A stretch of DNA of 64,000 nucleotides from Ianthella basta (taxonomy: Eukaryota; Porifera; Demospongiae; Verongiida; Ianthellidae), in contig OZ025874.1 of the NCBI GenBank assembly GCA_964019415.1, positions 3,974,696 to 4,038,695 of the forward strand. The letters run 5' to 3'. Shown here in pieces: positions 36,600 through 48,640 of the stretch (positions within the stretch are counted from its first letter, which is position 1; every line of letters begins with the position of its first letter). The position numbers and the translations under genes are program-made. A model generated the notes under the pieces. That model made no database searches. It saw nothing but the letters and a program-made list of their open reading frames with translations, and was not told where the DNA came from.

Positions 36600-37110
36600 A
36601 GTAGTCATTCTACACTGTTGCTACAGTAGCTATTGCTGCTGAATGGCTTCATGTACGTGATTGACGTCATAATCAGTAGCAGCAGGTCTTTGATGTGACC
36701 TTTTACTGTTTTATAAACAAGCCAGAAAGCCCGCCTTTGGCGGGCTTTCCTGCTATGGCGCACCGACAAAGGCTACTCTACACTGTTGCTACAGTAGCTA
36801 TTGCTGCTGAATGGCTTCATGTACGTGATTGACGTCATAATCAGTAGCAGCAGGTCTTTGATGTGACCTTTTACTGTTTTATAACCAAGCCAGAAAGCCC
36901 GCCTTTGGCGGGCTTTCCTGCTATGGCGCACCGACAAAGGCTACTCTACACTGTTGCTACAGTAGCTATTGCTGCTGAATGGCTTCATGTACGTGATTGA
37001 CGTCATAATCAGTAGCAGCAGGTCTTTGATGTGACCTTTTACTGTTTTATAACCAAGCCGGAAAGCTCGCTTTTGGCGAGCTTTCCTGCTATGGCGCACC
37101 GACAAAGGCT
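36600..37110. repeat. 168-bp minisatellite, about three units (spacer B)
   Basis: Tandem units with a period of 168 bp (hairpin starts at 36721, 36889 and 37057). Each unit carries GATTGACGTCATAATC, which contains the CREB/ATF palindrome TGACGTCA. Each also has a strong hairpin (GAAAGCCCGCC, TTT, GGCGGGCTTTC). The third hairpin has changed on both sides (GCTCGC/GGCGAGC), so pairing is kept. Spacer A has only hairpin-less degenerate units (about 13480-13790). Confidence 0.88.
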
Positions 37111-38100
37111 ACCCTGCATCGGCATGTCCACGCCAGCACATTGACGATAGCTTTTCTGGGGCCAACACGTTGGCAACAGCTGTGTGGGTTCCAGTAGTCG
37201 TCAATGGCCTGTTTGACATCGTGTGCATGTGAAAACGTCAGTGCATCACACAGGCTGACAATGACTGGAGTATTCAAACATCATATGACCATAATATAGT
37301 GCAGGTCAAGGAACGGAGAAAACAGTTAGACTGTAAAATTTAATGTTGCCATAAAATTTCAGGATAATGATACAGCATTGTCAGTGTAGCTAATGTGTGC
37401 CATGGACATTGGCTTGTTGTCTTTAACTTTAAGATGCTGTAGTGCACCTACGCGACTGAGTGCAATATCCAGTTGGCCATGAGGAAACAGAGGTAATAAA
37501 TACCAATGGTGTGTCTGGTCCTGGCTTTAGCTAGCTAGCTACATGATGAGCAAGCACGTAAAGTTGCTGAGGCTGGGCAAGAAAAACGCTAAGGAGCTAA
37601 CCACAGGCAGTCTTGATCCTGCTGCAATTGGTGCTGACAGCTGTCTAGAGGATCTAAGTACAGGCTCATCCACTGTAGTCGCTCCTGGAGATCGCCCGTA
37701 GTGGCGGAGAGCGCAAAGTCATCAGGAAGCACGGGCGTTTCGCGGGATATGCCAGTGGGCAGCGCGGTCCCTGTCTCTTGGGCATGGTTGGCTTCGCCGG
37801 TTGCTGGCGTCCGTGCGCTGAGCTTCTCCTATAAAGACCATTTGCGTTCGGCTGCGCTGCCACCTCGCGCTCCTTGGCAACCTTTGGCAGAGATGGCGTG
37901 GTTATCCAGAAAACATGGCTGCCGCAATGGTATTTCCCCGATTCTCTCCGCAGAGGCATCACGCGTGGCTGTTTTCGCGTCACGGCTGAATCGAATGGAG
38001 GTAGGCCGAAGTGCTGTATAAGAAAGATCGTGGTTTTCGCGTCGCAAAACGCTAATCGCTCCTAAGAATACGGAACACGGATACTCCGGCTTAGCTCCAT
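37111..38100. other. CpG-rich segment of about 1 kb shared by spacers B and C
   Basis: It stands out from its surroundings by higher GC and many CpG. It is nearly identical to 48641-49640 and absent from spacers A and D. It contains a 52-aa ORF (37543-37701) and longer overlapping ORFs on both strands (37666-38021) that look like by-products of high GC. It may be the promoter or first exon of a captured gene or the inside of a transposon. No family recognised. Confidence 0.55.
37543..37701 (+). CDS. Small ORF in CpG-rich segment, unknown (52 aa)
   Basis: Starts MMSKHVKLLRLGKKNAKEL and ends at TAG 37699-37701. In spacer C (49081-49239) it has the same length, with one Ser-to-Arg change seen. 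Lys-rich at the start. It could be a first coding exon read past its donor. No known domain is visible and expression is untested. Confidence 0.2.
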   Translation: MMSKHVKLLRLGKKNAKELTTGSLDPAAIGADSCLEDLSTGSSTVVAPGDRP

Positions 38101-40439
38101 TATATATAGGATAGTTATGCTTAATAATACTCTTGGCATTACCAGACTAGTGCTCTTTCTGGAAGACTTCATATTGAACAATTAAATTTTAATGCCACAG
38201 CATTGTCCATCTACGCCAATGCCCTTTTCCATGCCCGGACTGCTTCAACTTGCTGCACAACTTGATTGGCAACTTACCTACAGTACATTTTATGTGAAAC
38301 TTGCCAGTACGTTGCCTATATATTTCCAGTTTGACTTGCCTATTGCTGCCTGACATTGTCTCTTTCCCTTTCATGATTAACCTCTTGCCTCTGTGTTTTC
38401 TTATGCACCCTCTTCACAAGTCTGTTGTAGTAGTTGATCAATAACTCCTGGACCAGTATCTGTCTCTCTATGTGTTTGTTTGCCTCAATCCTGTCACTAG
38501 CTTCAGTGCTCTCCTTACATCTCATTTCTAACCCTATCTAACTGATTCCTCTTTTCACTCTCCTGAAGTTCTTCTTGCTAAAGCTTCCCATCTGTTGTAG
38601 TGTTGTCTCTGTAATTTGTATTTGTATTGTGGGCGGCACCATACTGTAACATTGTACATTTTCAGTTACAGTCTAATGCTTCTTTTTGACTCTATTCTAT
38701 CCAGTGCACCTTTCTTCATTGCTCCAACTACCTCTGTCCTCCTGCTCCAATCCTTGCTCACTTTCCTTAACACAGCTTCCACTTACACTCAGTATTGTAT
38801 ATGGGTGCTGTAGCTTCTACACTATTCTTCAATATCACATTTATCAATCATTTTACCAACCAGCATCTCGGTTGTCTTTCCTTTCTACATTTTCATGCCC
38901 ACTGCCTTCTTTCACTTCTCCATGCTCCATCCATATCTTCATTTCTATCCATTAGCATTGCCACATACATAACGATGTTGTATGTTGAATGCCAAACATG
39001 ACTTGAAACCATACTAAATAGATCAGCGTAACAGATCCAAATGAAGATGAAAGTGTTGTTGTACAGGATGTTACAGGATGGAGGTAGTAGCCTTCCTGCA
39101 TGCTACCATGGATGCCCATACATGGTAAGTAGCAGCTGGTTAATGGAGACATGAAAGGGCATGGGAATCAGTAAACCTCAACAGGAAGGGATGTCAAGGA
39201 TGCAGGCTGGTCACACCAGATAACACGCTCTCAATCTAGCAACAGGTTTTCCAGCAGCACATTCAATTTCATAACATAGTAAGTCTTTATGTAGTAATCT
39301 TAATGTTTACTATAATGTGTGTGCAGCATGTGGAATGAAGTTCCTTTCCATTGGTAACATTTGGACAATTGTACGACTCAAAGTGTCCAGTTATTTTGAA
39401 TGGCTTGACTTGATTAGTACAGGGAGAGTCATTTATTGTGCACATACACCAACCACCACTATTGCCCTGTCTTGCTCCAGAGTTGGAAACTACCAAGGGG
39501 CCAAAACATACAAGAAACCTTCTGGAATATAATGTAAAGGCTGTGAAATTTATTCAACTACTTTTGTCTGATAGTAAAAACTATATGCTACAAAATGCTT
39601 TGAAAAGCCTTACCAAACGTGCTGTGCTAGCTATAGTTACTGCAGGGACTATTAGATGGCTTTGTGTACATGTGCATAATCTCTTGGCAACATGTGACAC
39701 ACAACATTTCATCTGTCACCTTTAGTGTATAGCTGTCCTATTCCAAGCAATCCTGGGGCGCTGCTTTTGAATCTTGGGACTAGCAGAGTTACACTTGATA
39801 GAACAAGCCTCTCCCACATGCACTCCACTGTCTCACAGAACCCCTCACTGAACACCACCAGTAGCACAGCCAGATGATACAGCATGCACCAAGCAACCCA
39901 GAGGTACGTATGCAGGATATCTAGGAAGTGTAACTCAATAATTGGCAATCATGCAGCTTGTAACATGGCTCGATTGTCAAAAGAAGTGTTGCAAACTACA
40001 TGCCTAGACCTACTGTACTGTGCCATGAACTTGTAGGTGACAACATTAAAGTACTACGCTATGGTTGTTAGCAGGGAATGAAGAATGATATGGAAGACAG
40101 TAGAGAAGAAGAGTGACATTTACATTTGAAAGTGAACCAGTGACATCATTGCATTTTCTTCCTTAACTCCCTAGGCCTGTTCACACTGGAGTCTTTGAAG
40201 TGTGCCTATCATGACTTCCCTTGCTAGATCATGACATGTACTGTCAGCCCATGTAAATGGAATATTAGTGTATTAGCTACATTCATACCCATTTTATAGG
40301 GTCCATTGCATATGCAGGAGAGTATCAATTTTCTCTCATATAAATGGCTTTTGCAACACACTTAGTTTATTATTCCTTTACAACCTTCGACCTTTAACCT
40401 TTAATCTTTGACTCTAACTCATTCCCTCCTATTTGTGAT

Positions 40440-40667
40440 ATGGGTCACACCTATAGGGACGTGACCCACACCTTGATCATGTCTAAAGGGACAGAGATCA
40501 AAGGAAACAACCCAAGCAATAGCCAAAGTAAAAATAGTCAGACCAGGATCAAGCCAAGATCTGCTGCACAGTGTATGCAGTGCGAGTTGATGCTGCCAGT
40601 GTTTGCATGTGCTGCTGCGCACCTGCCCCCCTCTGGCTACAGTATCCCAAGGCCAAGGAACTGGTAA
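40440..40667 (+). CDS. Conserved 75-aa ORF in spacer B, unknown
   Basis: ATG-started ORF (MGHTYRDVTHTLIMSKGTEI...) with a CMQCELM segment. The same frame is open at 54349-54576 and 61450-61677 with a few replacements (His/Arg, Arg/Lys, Pro/Thr, Pro/Ser). It begins inside a TGGGTCAC/GTGACCCA hairpin. Conservation is not above that of surrounding spacer by eye, so coding status is doubtful. Confidence 0.22.
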   Translation: MGHTYRDVTHTLIMSKGTEIKGNNPSNSQSKNSQTRIKPRSAAQCMQCELMLPVFACAAAHLPPSGYSIPRPRNW

Positions 40668-41275
40668 TTGTTTGTAATGACAGAGAGCTTCATGGTTGAA
40701 GTGTCATACTTCGTCATTCTATGTGTTAGCTCAAGAATCAATAATATCATATCTGCTCCGTCACAATGAATCTCTACTTGAACACTGATGTCTCCATATA
40801 AGGGATTATAGTGAAAAGTTGTTTCTGCTTATCTCTAGTCTGCTTATCTTCGCCTTTGCTATCACAGATTGCATCAAATGAGTTGTTGTTCTGTTATCAC
40901 ACCACTTCCTGTGTATTGTTACCCTGAACCATCCAAATTGAATCCGAGTGTTCCAATACCTTTCATCTTTACTTCTTTCCTCCATCACACACATCAGAAG
41001 TTTTGATCACATTGAAGTTGTTGTACCTGCCGTTATAATCATTTTATTCAACACTTCCAACCATCTCTAGGTATGTGTGCTATCTCTGATACCACTGTGC
41101 TTTTCTACTGTGAAGTACATGTAATACATTGATTGCACTTCTTCCTTATGAGATAATTTGTTAACGATGCTGCACCAGATTTGATGTCATGACAATGACA
41201 TTATTACCAGTGGTAATGATTTGGCAAATTTCATCATAATTGAAAGTGATGCATCATTCTCGAGCGAATAAGTAC

Positions 41276-41399
41276 AGGGTCAATAGATGGACAAAGTAAG
41301 ACGTTTCAGCCACATAGGTCTTTATTAATTACAGACAGACAGCTTTGTAACTGGCGACCTTTGCAGTCAAAGCATGTTACTTTGTCCATCTTTTGACCA
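41276..41399. mobile_element. Short inverted-repeat element (spacer B)
   Basis: Ends GGTCAA.AGATGGACAAAGTAA and its complement about 80 bp apart, giving inverted repeats of about 22 bp. A full copy sits at about 62285-62408 (spacer D). Spacer C keeps only the left end and centre (about 55165-55230), with the right arm deleted. The centre contains ACGTTTCAGCC, related to the GGCTGAAAC part of the hammerhead-like motif. Confidence 0.6.
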
Positions 41400-41570
41400 C
41401 TATGTGTTCGCTAAAGAGTCATGAACCCTATATCTGCTCTGTAGCAATGAGCCTCTACGACATTGAATTTAGTTGCCTGTTCTTGTTGTAATCACAAGGT
41501 ATTTCTTAATAATTGAGTTGGTCTATGTACCATGGTGATGTAAATATAGGCAATATTGTGAACTACACAT

Positions 41571-41800
41571 GGTATTTCCTGCTTTATTCCACTGCACGTC
41601 TTCATGGTCAATGAAGCAACATGGCTTGACATTCTCAATAGGCTAGGCAATCTAACAGTGATCCCTATCAAGGCAGCACAGATTGTCCAAGAGAAGAGCT
41701 TTGAGTTTCACTGCATCTTTGTTGATATCTTCTGCCTTGTACATAATACCTCCAGTGAGCTCCTCGAATTGCTGATCATGTGTTCTTGCAATTGGCTACT
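41571..41800 (-). pseudogene. Relic of subtilase exon 1 (spacer B)
   Basis: Aligns to the exon 1/5' UTR region of the subtilase genes. Shared stretches include TTTATTCCACTGCAC.TCTTC, CTCAATAGGC, GCAGCACAGATTGTCCAAGA and GATATCTTCTG.CTTGTA. Similarity is clearly lower than among A-D and the frame is broken. No matching exon 2 or 3 is nearby. It marks an older subtilase copy that was lost. Confidence 0.82.
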
Positions 41801-42646
41801 GAAAACTGTTGGATATATGGGATTTTGGAAGGGCCTTGCCTTCTTATCTGCTTGTGTGTTTATCTTCCCCCATCCTGTATGTATCATAGAGTGTCAAGTG
41901 TCTATGAATGTATTAACACAGAGTGCATCAGCAGTGTTGTTGTCTTCTGTTCTTCATGCCTCTACCTGTATCCCAACTAAGTGGAATCCAAGTGTGTCTA
42001 ATTCCATTTACTATCATCACCCCACTTCCTTCCTGACAACACACACATCAGCAGCTTTTGTTCAATTAAGGTTGCATCTGCAGACGTAATCTTCTTTTGT
42101 CAGACGTTTCCTTCTCTTCCCCATTTACCTATCTGATGCTGCTGTAGTTTTCATGTGTGAAGTCATAAGTGATTGTGTTAATTCTTTATAGGGTAATTAG
42201 TTAACGGTATTGAATCAGGTTTGAACTATTGTGTCAGGTCATGAACTATTGCAGCATTTGTTGTCCTGACAACCCAGTTAATTGAATGCTATTGATTTTT
42301 CCACATTTAGCTGTACAATTATATATTCTTGATGTTTGACATTGCAGATATCCCATGTATGATTGTATCTGATTAGCTGCTTTAAAGCACTTTCCTTACA
42401 CATGCTATTTAGCTACACACACACACACCTTCCCTGACTGCTGGAAAGTGTAAATAGTCCCATCTACGTACGTATGTACTTCTAAGCTTTGCCTGTTAGT
42501 TCTTTGTGCAATGCCGTAGGTCTGATATATATCATGATCACATGGTGACATCAGGTCCTAGCGATGACATCATTCTGTGAATTACTTGTAGCAGGTAATC
42601 ACTTGAATAATGGGTTGATAATTTTGGTCAGTTGAAACTGAATTGT

Positions 42647-42648
<2 letters not shown>

Positions 42649-42726
<78 letters not shown>

Positions 42727-42735
42727 GTGTGTGTG
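42649..42735. repeat. (TG)n microsatellite 3' of subtilase C
   Basis: TG tract with two CG interruptions at the block junction; on its left is spacer rather than the Penelope fragment seen at A and B. Confidence 0.9.
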
Positions 42736-43020
42736 CTTGCATGTTATATTCACTCAGTTCTGTGCCGACTGGTGAAGTGTGGCTATTTTGTTTAGTAATA
42801 ATTATTCTGTGTAACTTGTGAGATCTGATTGATTTTTACGTCTTTTGAATAAAATTTCAATCTCTTGCAAGCAAATCAAACATAGTGTAGTAATGAATGA
42901 AAGAAATCTGAAAAGGATAAACTACTTCACACATTCTAAAATCTTAAACTTATAGAAATCACTAAAATGTAATCTATTTACAGTGTTAAAAATTTGAAGT
43001 TATATGATTACACTTCTTGC

Positions 43021-45743
43021 TCAGCGCCAGTAAGCAGTGAGGTATCCAGGATCGGCATGCTTTTGGATGACAGGAGTCAAGGCAACTGCATGATACTTGC
43101 TTTCCTGGAGGGCAGTGTTGGAATAGTAGAAGTTGTAGCGGTCGAACACCAAGTCAATGCGAAACTGGTCATTTCCAAAGCGATCATTGCTGAATACAGC
43201 TGCATATCGTGCATCCCCATCGGGCAAGACCTCATAGCTGAGGTCGGTAACAAAGCTGTTCTGGTACAGTCTGCGATCATCAATCCTCTGTTGAAGATCA
43301 CCAAGACTAAGTCCCCACTCAAAGGAAGTAGGGGTATCCTTCTGATAGATTGTGTAGATTCGAGAGCCAGAGTCCGCTTGGCTGAAACGGATGCACACTG
43401 GATAGTACTTCTTTTCGCTCATCTCTTCCGCTTCTTTGAGCCACTCCTGAGAGGACTTGTCCAGGGATACAATCCGAACATCGCTGGCTGGCCCAAAAAC
43501 AAGTGCCATGTTTACTTGTCCATTCTTGCTGTAAGCTGCCATTGCCTTCAACTGCAAGTAAGCTGGTTGATTTCGGATGTAGTAGTCAGCATTTTGGATG
43601 GTCAAATCACTGTATACATAGCACTGAGCAGCCTCACTGGATCCAACAAACGTGTACACTATGGTGAAGTACTGGTGTCCGCGGATGGTGTAAGCATTAA
43701 TGTTCACTGGAGCATAGCCCGCTGCCTTCCATCCATCTACATTCCGAATGAAGTTTGTCCCCAGGACTGCTTCTACCGCTCGACTTCCTGTTTGTGGGAG
43801 AGGAGTGGTGGGGGGCAGGGTGGGGACTGTAGTAGCTGTCGTAGGTTGTGGTGTACGGGTGGTCTGAGTAGGTTCAGTGGATGGAGTAGCTGTACTGGCG
43901 GATGTAGTTGGGGGTTGGGTGGTGATTGGCGCTTTGGTACAGGAGACACAGGTTCCTACAAGAATAATAATACTAAGGTTAACCCAAATAGACAGTGTAT
44001 TATCTGTAGATGATACACTAATATCAGATAGGTAGTGAGAGAGATAATACCAGATAGATAGTGTATTATCTCTCATCATTTCTTCGGAATGTTAGCTACA
44101 TGATAACAGCTCGTCTAACAAAGCAGACTGTTTAGAGATGTGCATGCTGTATGTATTAGTGTGCTGTTGTTGTATCGAAGATGCAGTATGCAGCCTAACC
44201 CAGTATCTGAGTGTCAGCCATGTCTCACGTACCTCCTTGGCCGGTGTAAACGAGTAGGTTGGGAGTCTCGCTTGCGGCAGAGGGTGAAAGGACACCGAAG
44301 TCCAGCACACCAGAAGTGGCCCTTGCTCGCATTGTGTCTCTCACACACCGAAGGTTGCAGTTTGGGTTCTCCTGAAGTATCAGAGCCGCTGCTCCAGCTG
44401 CAATGGGTGTTGCCATGGAAGTGCCACTCATGGACACCAGCCTATCGTCAGAGAGATGGTAAGCTGAACGTATCCACTGACCAGGAGCAAAGATATCCAC
44501 GCACTTGCCATAGTTGGTACCAGGACTAGTTGAACTACTGGAAAACCAATAAAGTTGGTCTCCTCTTTCCTGGGTACCACCGACTGTGAGTGCATTTGAT
44601 GAAGATGAAGGTGAGTAGTCACAGGCATCCAGTCGGAAGTTCCCAGCAGCAACAACAGGAACAACTCCTGCTTCTGATGCAATTTTCAGTGCTTGTTCAA
44701 CCCCGTCTGACTTTGGGCCAATGAGGGACATGGAGATGATGGTTGGACGTCCGCTGCTCTTCCTCCTGTTTGTAACGTGATTAATTCCTGCAATAACTCC
44801 TGCGAATGATCCACCGTTTTGGCAGTTGAGCACCCGAATGCTGTAGATGCTGGCCTCATAGGCCACCCCAGTTATCTTTCCAGCTGCCAAGCCAGCACAG
44901 TGGGTTCCATGACCATGGCAATCTTCACCTTTGCCATTGAAGTCGTCATACCCCCCAAATTGAGCCCTCCCTCCGAAGACCTGATGTGAGTATCTGATGC
45001 CTGAGTCAAGAACGTATATGTCCACCCCTCTACCAGTGTATTTGGAGCTGAACCTGTTGTCCAAGGGCTGATGACGCTGATCAATTCTGTCCAAATGCCA
45101 TCCTAGTTCAATGGGATATGTAGTGACAGCACCTCGAATTTCGTAGTCTGGCTCTACAAATGACACTTCGTCAATTTCAAGAATCTGCAAGAGTGAATGT
45201 GAAATGATTAGGTGTTAAAATATTGCACTTTACACATTACACTTTTTCAGCATGCAGACTTTGTATTATTATTATATGGGTTACTTGTAAGTCTTATCTA
45301 TTTTTACCATAAACTAGATGTAGAATAGAGGAGTGTATTGCTATTACCATAAAGCTGCTATTGCTTAGATGCAGATGAAGTACTTACACATAGTGCCATA
45401 CCTGCTTTAGAGCTGCTTCGTTTAGGTCCACTTCATATCCAATGCCAATGTGGTTGTGTGAGTGCACAAGAGGAGATGTTTCTCCTGCGGCAATTTGAAA
45501 TGAGTTGCTGTACAATTTCAGGAATTCAACCAGTTTCCCTGAACTAACACCGCCTGCTTCTGTCTCATTCTTCTCTTTCGTAATCACCAGGTATTTTCCC
45601 GTTTTATTCCACTGCACTTCTTCATAGTCAATGGAGCGGCGTAGCTTGACATGCTCAATAGGCAAACTAACGATCATTCCAATCAAAGCAGCCCAGATTG
45701 TCCAAGAGAGGATCTTTGATTTCCACTGCATCTTTGTTGACAT
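43021..45743 (-). CDS. Secreted proteinase K-like subtilase with C-terminal repeat domain, copy C
   Basis: Exons: 45743-45402, 45184-44233, 43955-43021. The product is 742 aa with phases 0 and 1, as in copy A. The first ATG is at 45743 (MSTKMQWKSK), with a second Met four codons on; the upstream in-frame codon is TTG. The signal peptide differs slightly (WTIWAALIGMIVSLPIEHV). The triad is intact at Asp174, His206 and Ser370. Exon 3 is fully open from the acceptor to TGA. Thr/Pro linker differences from A include an Arg (TTRTPQP). The nearest neighbours are spacers, not HTT. A secreted endopeptidase by family; substrate unknown. Confidence 0.93.
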
Positions 45744-45847
45744 CTTCTGTCTTGTATGTTCTTCCAATGAGTTCTTCTGAATTGTTGATCTTAGTTTCTT
45801 GCAATCAATTGCTGAAAGCTGTTGCTCTGACTGCTTCTGTGCTCCTT

Positions 45848-45853
45848 CTTATA
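45848..45853 (-). promoter_or_regulatory. TATA-like box of subtilase C
   Basis: TATAAG on the - strand, 105-110 bp before the ATG, as in the other copies. Confidence 0.38.
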
Positions 45854-46944
45854 CTTGTCAGTTTGTTGCAGAATCATACTCTTTTGCCATATATGGTTGT
45901 CAGATAACGTCTGCGGATGCTGTCACAACGTCTGTGAAGAAGTGCCTTAGGAATGTTAGAACCTTTTGCACCAGTGGTGGCTTCCTCAGATTGTTTTTCA
46001 GTAGGTTTTAGGTCATGACTCCAATAAGCTGTAGGATTTCTTTACTACCATAGCTGTAAACACCTTCACTGGCTTGAAAGTGGTCATTTTGATGATTGGG
46101 TCTCTTGTGCCAACTGATTGCTAATGTGGTGTAGCTCTTGGTATGCCACATACCTCTGAGTTGCTTGGTACATGGTACATAATCTAGCTGTGTTACTGGT
46201 GATGTTCAGTGTGGGGTTCTGTGAGGCAGTTGGGTGCATGTGAGCATGGCTTGTTCCACCATTTGTAGGGCCACTATTTAGTGTCAGGAGCAATACTCTG
46301 GTACTGCTTAGTACAGGTTGCCAAGTGTCTCTCATTTTGTACACTGAGGCTGTTCTATGTCAGAGCCTATAAGCAAACAGTAGTGTAGACAGAGTGCTGG
46401 CACCCAAAAGAGATGGCTCAATTAGCTGTGAGGTGTACAAGAAATCTATAAATTGGGTACCTGGGCAACAGTTTAGTGAGAGCAAGTGCTGCATTGGCAC
46501 ATCCTGCTCTGTTCTAGAGTGTCCTCTTCTATCTGCTCAGTGTCATTTCTCGCCCAGCACTTGTTCATTATGCCCATACTGTGCAGTTTACTGCTGTATT
46601 GCACAGTGCTTTAACATTCATCTCAACAGCTTTAACAGTAACCTGGACATTATTGTGTATACAGACTCTTCAATAGTATACGGCACTAATATTTTAATAG
46701 TCCTGTTGTAACATTCGTTCGCTTCTCACTCAAACTCACAAAGGCATCAGCCTAAATATTATTACTCCATTCACAAATAACTGCAGTACAAACACAGAGT
46801 GTATGTGTAGCAGTTCTAAACTACATGTATTGGTATATACTGTGTTGGTAAATCATTAGTGAGCAACATTTGGGCTTGCACCTGCTACTTCAAGAGTATC
46901 GAATTACACACACTTCATAGATATAGTGTTACACAGGATGCATG

Positions 46945-48640
46945 GTAGTCATTCTACACTGTTGCTACAGTAGCTATTGCTGCTGAATGGCTTCATGTAC
47001 GTGATTGACGTCATAATCAGTAGCAGCAGGCCTTTGATGTGACCTTTTACTGTTTTATAACCAAGCCGGAAAGCCCGCTTTTGGCGGGCTTTCCTGCTAT
47101 GGCGCACCAACAAAGGCTACTCTACACTGTTGCTACAGTAGCTATTGCTGCTGAATGGCTTCATGTACGTGATTGACGTCATAATCAGTAGCAGCAGGCC
47201 TTTGATGTGACCTTTTACTGTTTTATAACCAAGCCGAAAAGCCCGCTTTTGGCAGGCTTTCCTGCTATGGCGCACCGACAAAGGCTACTCTACACTGTTG
47301 CTACAGTAGCTATTGCTGCTGAATGGCTTCATGTACGTGATTGACGTCATAATCAGTAGCAGCAGGCCTTTGATGTGACCTTTTACTGTTTTATAACCAA
47401 GCCGGAAAGCCCGCATGTGGGACATGTCCAGTTTTGTTTACATAAGGGAAATCACAACATAAATGTTGTGAATTTCTCTGTTTCCGTGGCAACGCGCAAT
47501 ATCATGTGATGTGCGCGTGATTTGCGAAGTCTTAAGAAAGAAATCGTCCTAGAACGCCGTATCTGGCAGCTAGGTATGTACCTAAGGACGAAAGAAGCCG
47601 TGCCGCACAGTCATGATCGAATCGTTCGAGCGAAAATGCTAAACAGCGCGATGTGCTATATTGCCGTCAGCCATGTTTTTAGAAATATCACGAGGACGTC
47701 ACGAGACATGGCCCCCGAGGGCGGATAGCTACGATTATCCACGAAAAGAACGTTCTGGCTATCGGTGTTGGCGGTAAGAGGCACGTTGATGGCTCGTTTC
47801 GCATGCTAAGGAAATTATCTAACTTTTCCATGCATGCATTGTTCGTTCTCACTTCCTGTGAGGAGTTACATTGTGCGAAAGTTGGCCAGAGAGAAACGAA
47901 AGTTAGTTTTCTTGCTGTAACTTTGCATAGGATTGGTTTAACAACAATGCATGCATGCAAAAGTTAGATCGTATGTGTATGAACAGATTAATGTTGTCCT
48001 TTTCCCTTTTAAACGTTCCACCGATAGCCAGAAAGATATTTCCCGCTAATTTGATGGCTTCGTTGGCGGTGACATTATTCAATGTAGCAAGACGCCATCA
48101 TCAGTATTCGTACGTAGAATTGGAGAGCTGAGTCTGTTCTTTCTTCTGGTACTCGTCTGACTTTGATTGAACGAAATTTGCAGGAGATATAAGCAATTAT
48201 ACGAAGGTCAAAATCGGCCGCCATTGTTGAGCGTTTGTTTACATAGGACATGTCCCACATGCGCCGCCTTTGGCGGGCTTCCCTGCTATGGCGCACCGAC
48301 AAAGGCTACTCTACACTGTTGCTACAGTACTATTGCTGCTGAATGGCTTCATGTACGTGATTAACGTCATAATCAGTAGCAGCAGGCCTTTGATGTGACC
48401 TTTTACTGTTTTATAACCAAACCGGAAAGCCCGCTTTTGGCAGGCTTTCCTGCTATGGCGCACCGACAAAGGCTACTCTACACTGTTGCTACAGTAGCTA
48501 TTGCTGCTGAATGGCTTCATGTACGTGATTGACGTCATAATCAGTAGCAGCAGGCCTTTGATGTGACCTTTTACTGTTTTATAACCAAGCTGGAAAGCCC
48601 GCCTTTGGCGGGCTTTCCTGCTATGGCGTATCGACAAAGG
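46945..48640. repeat. 168-bp minisatellite, about five units, one interrupted (spacer C)
   Basis: Same unit as 36600-37110, with TGACGTCA and a GAAAGCCCGC/GCGGGCTTTC hairpin. The third unit is split inside its hairpin by the element at 47413-48262. The first unit after the insertion differs by a TTAACGTCA variant and a 1-base loss in CAGTAGCTATT. Confidence 0.88.
47413..48262. mobile_element. 850-bp fold-back element inserted in minisatellite hairpin
   Basis: The ends are 17-bp perfect inverted repeats (GCATGTGGGACATGTCC), themselves containing the palindrome GGACATGTCC. Two further nested inverted pairs exist: CTGGCTATCGGTG (about 47755) with its complement (about 48017), and CTAACTTTT.CATGCATGCA (about 47818) with its complement (about 47945). 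Target duplication is not clear. No transposase; the 68-aa ORF at 47522-47728 is unremarkable. A non-autonomous DNA transposon is the best reading. Confidence 0.78.

Larger units (their letters stand above)
36000..42648. other. Spacer B, no supported protein gene
   Basis: Runs from the subtilase B 5' flank to the TG tract 3' of subtilase C. In order: flank shared by all copies, minisatellite 36600-37110, CpG-rich segment 37111-38100, block 38105-39230 shared with A and C, block 39230-40400 shared with C, a 75-aa ORF at 40440, an inverted-repeat element at 41276, a subtilase exon-1 relic at 41571, and a tail (41800-42640) shared with C and D. Confidence 0.7.

Noticed and set aside
36721..36750. 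Hairpin resembling a rho-independent bacterial terminator
   Set aside because: It sits in a eukaryotic minisatellite, has no trailing T run and no gene ends before it.
37089..37277. 62-aa ORF on the - strand (MNTPVIVSLCDAL...)
   Set aside because: The copy in spacer C has an in-frame TAG and a 6-base insertion, so it is not maintained.
37666..38021. Overlapping 105-106 aa ORFs on both strands of the CpG-rich segment
   Set aside because: Long open frames on opposite strands are expected in GC-rich DNA; neither resembles a known protein.
36600..48640. Possible CRISPR array because of regular repeats
   Set aside because: The units are 168 bp and identical throughout, with no unique spacers, and the context is eukaryotic.
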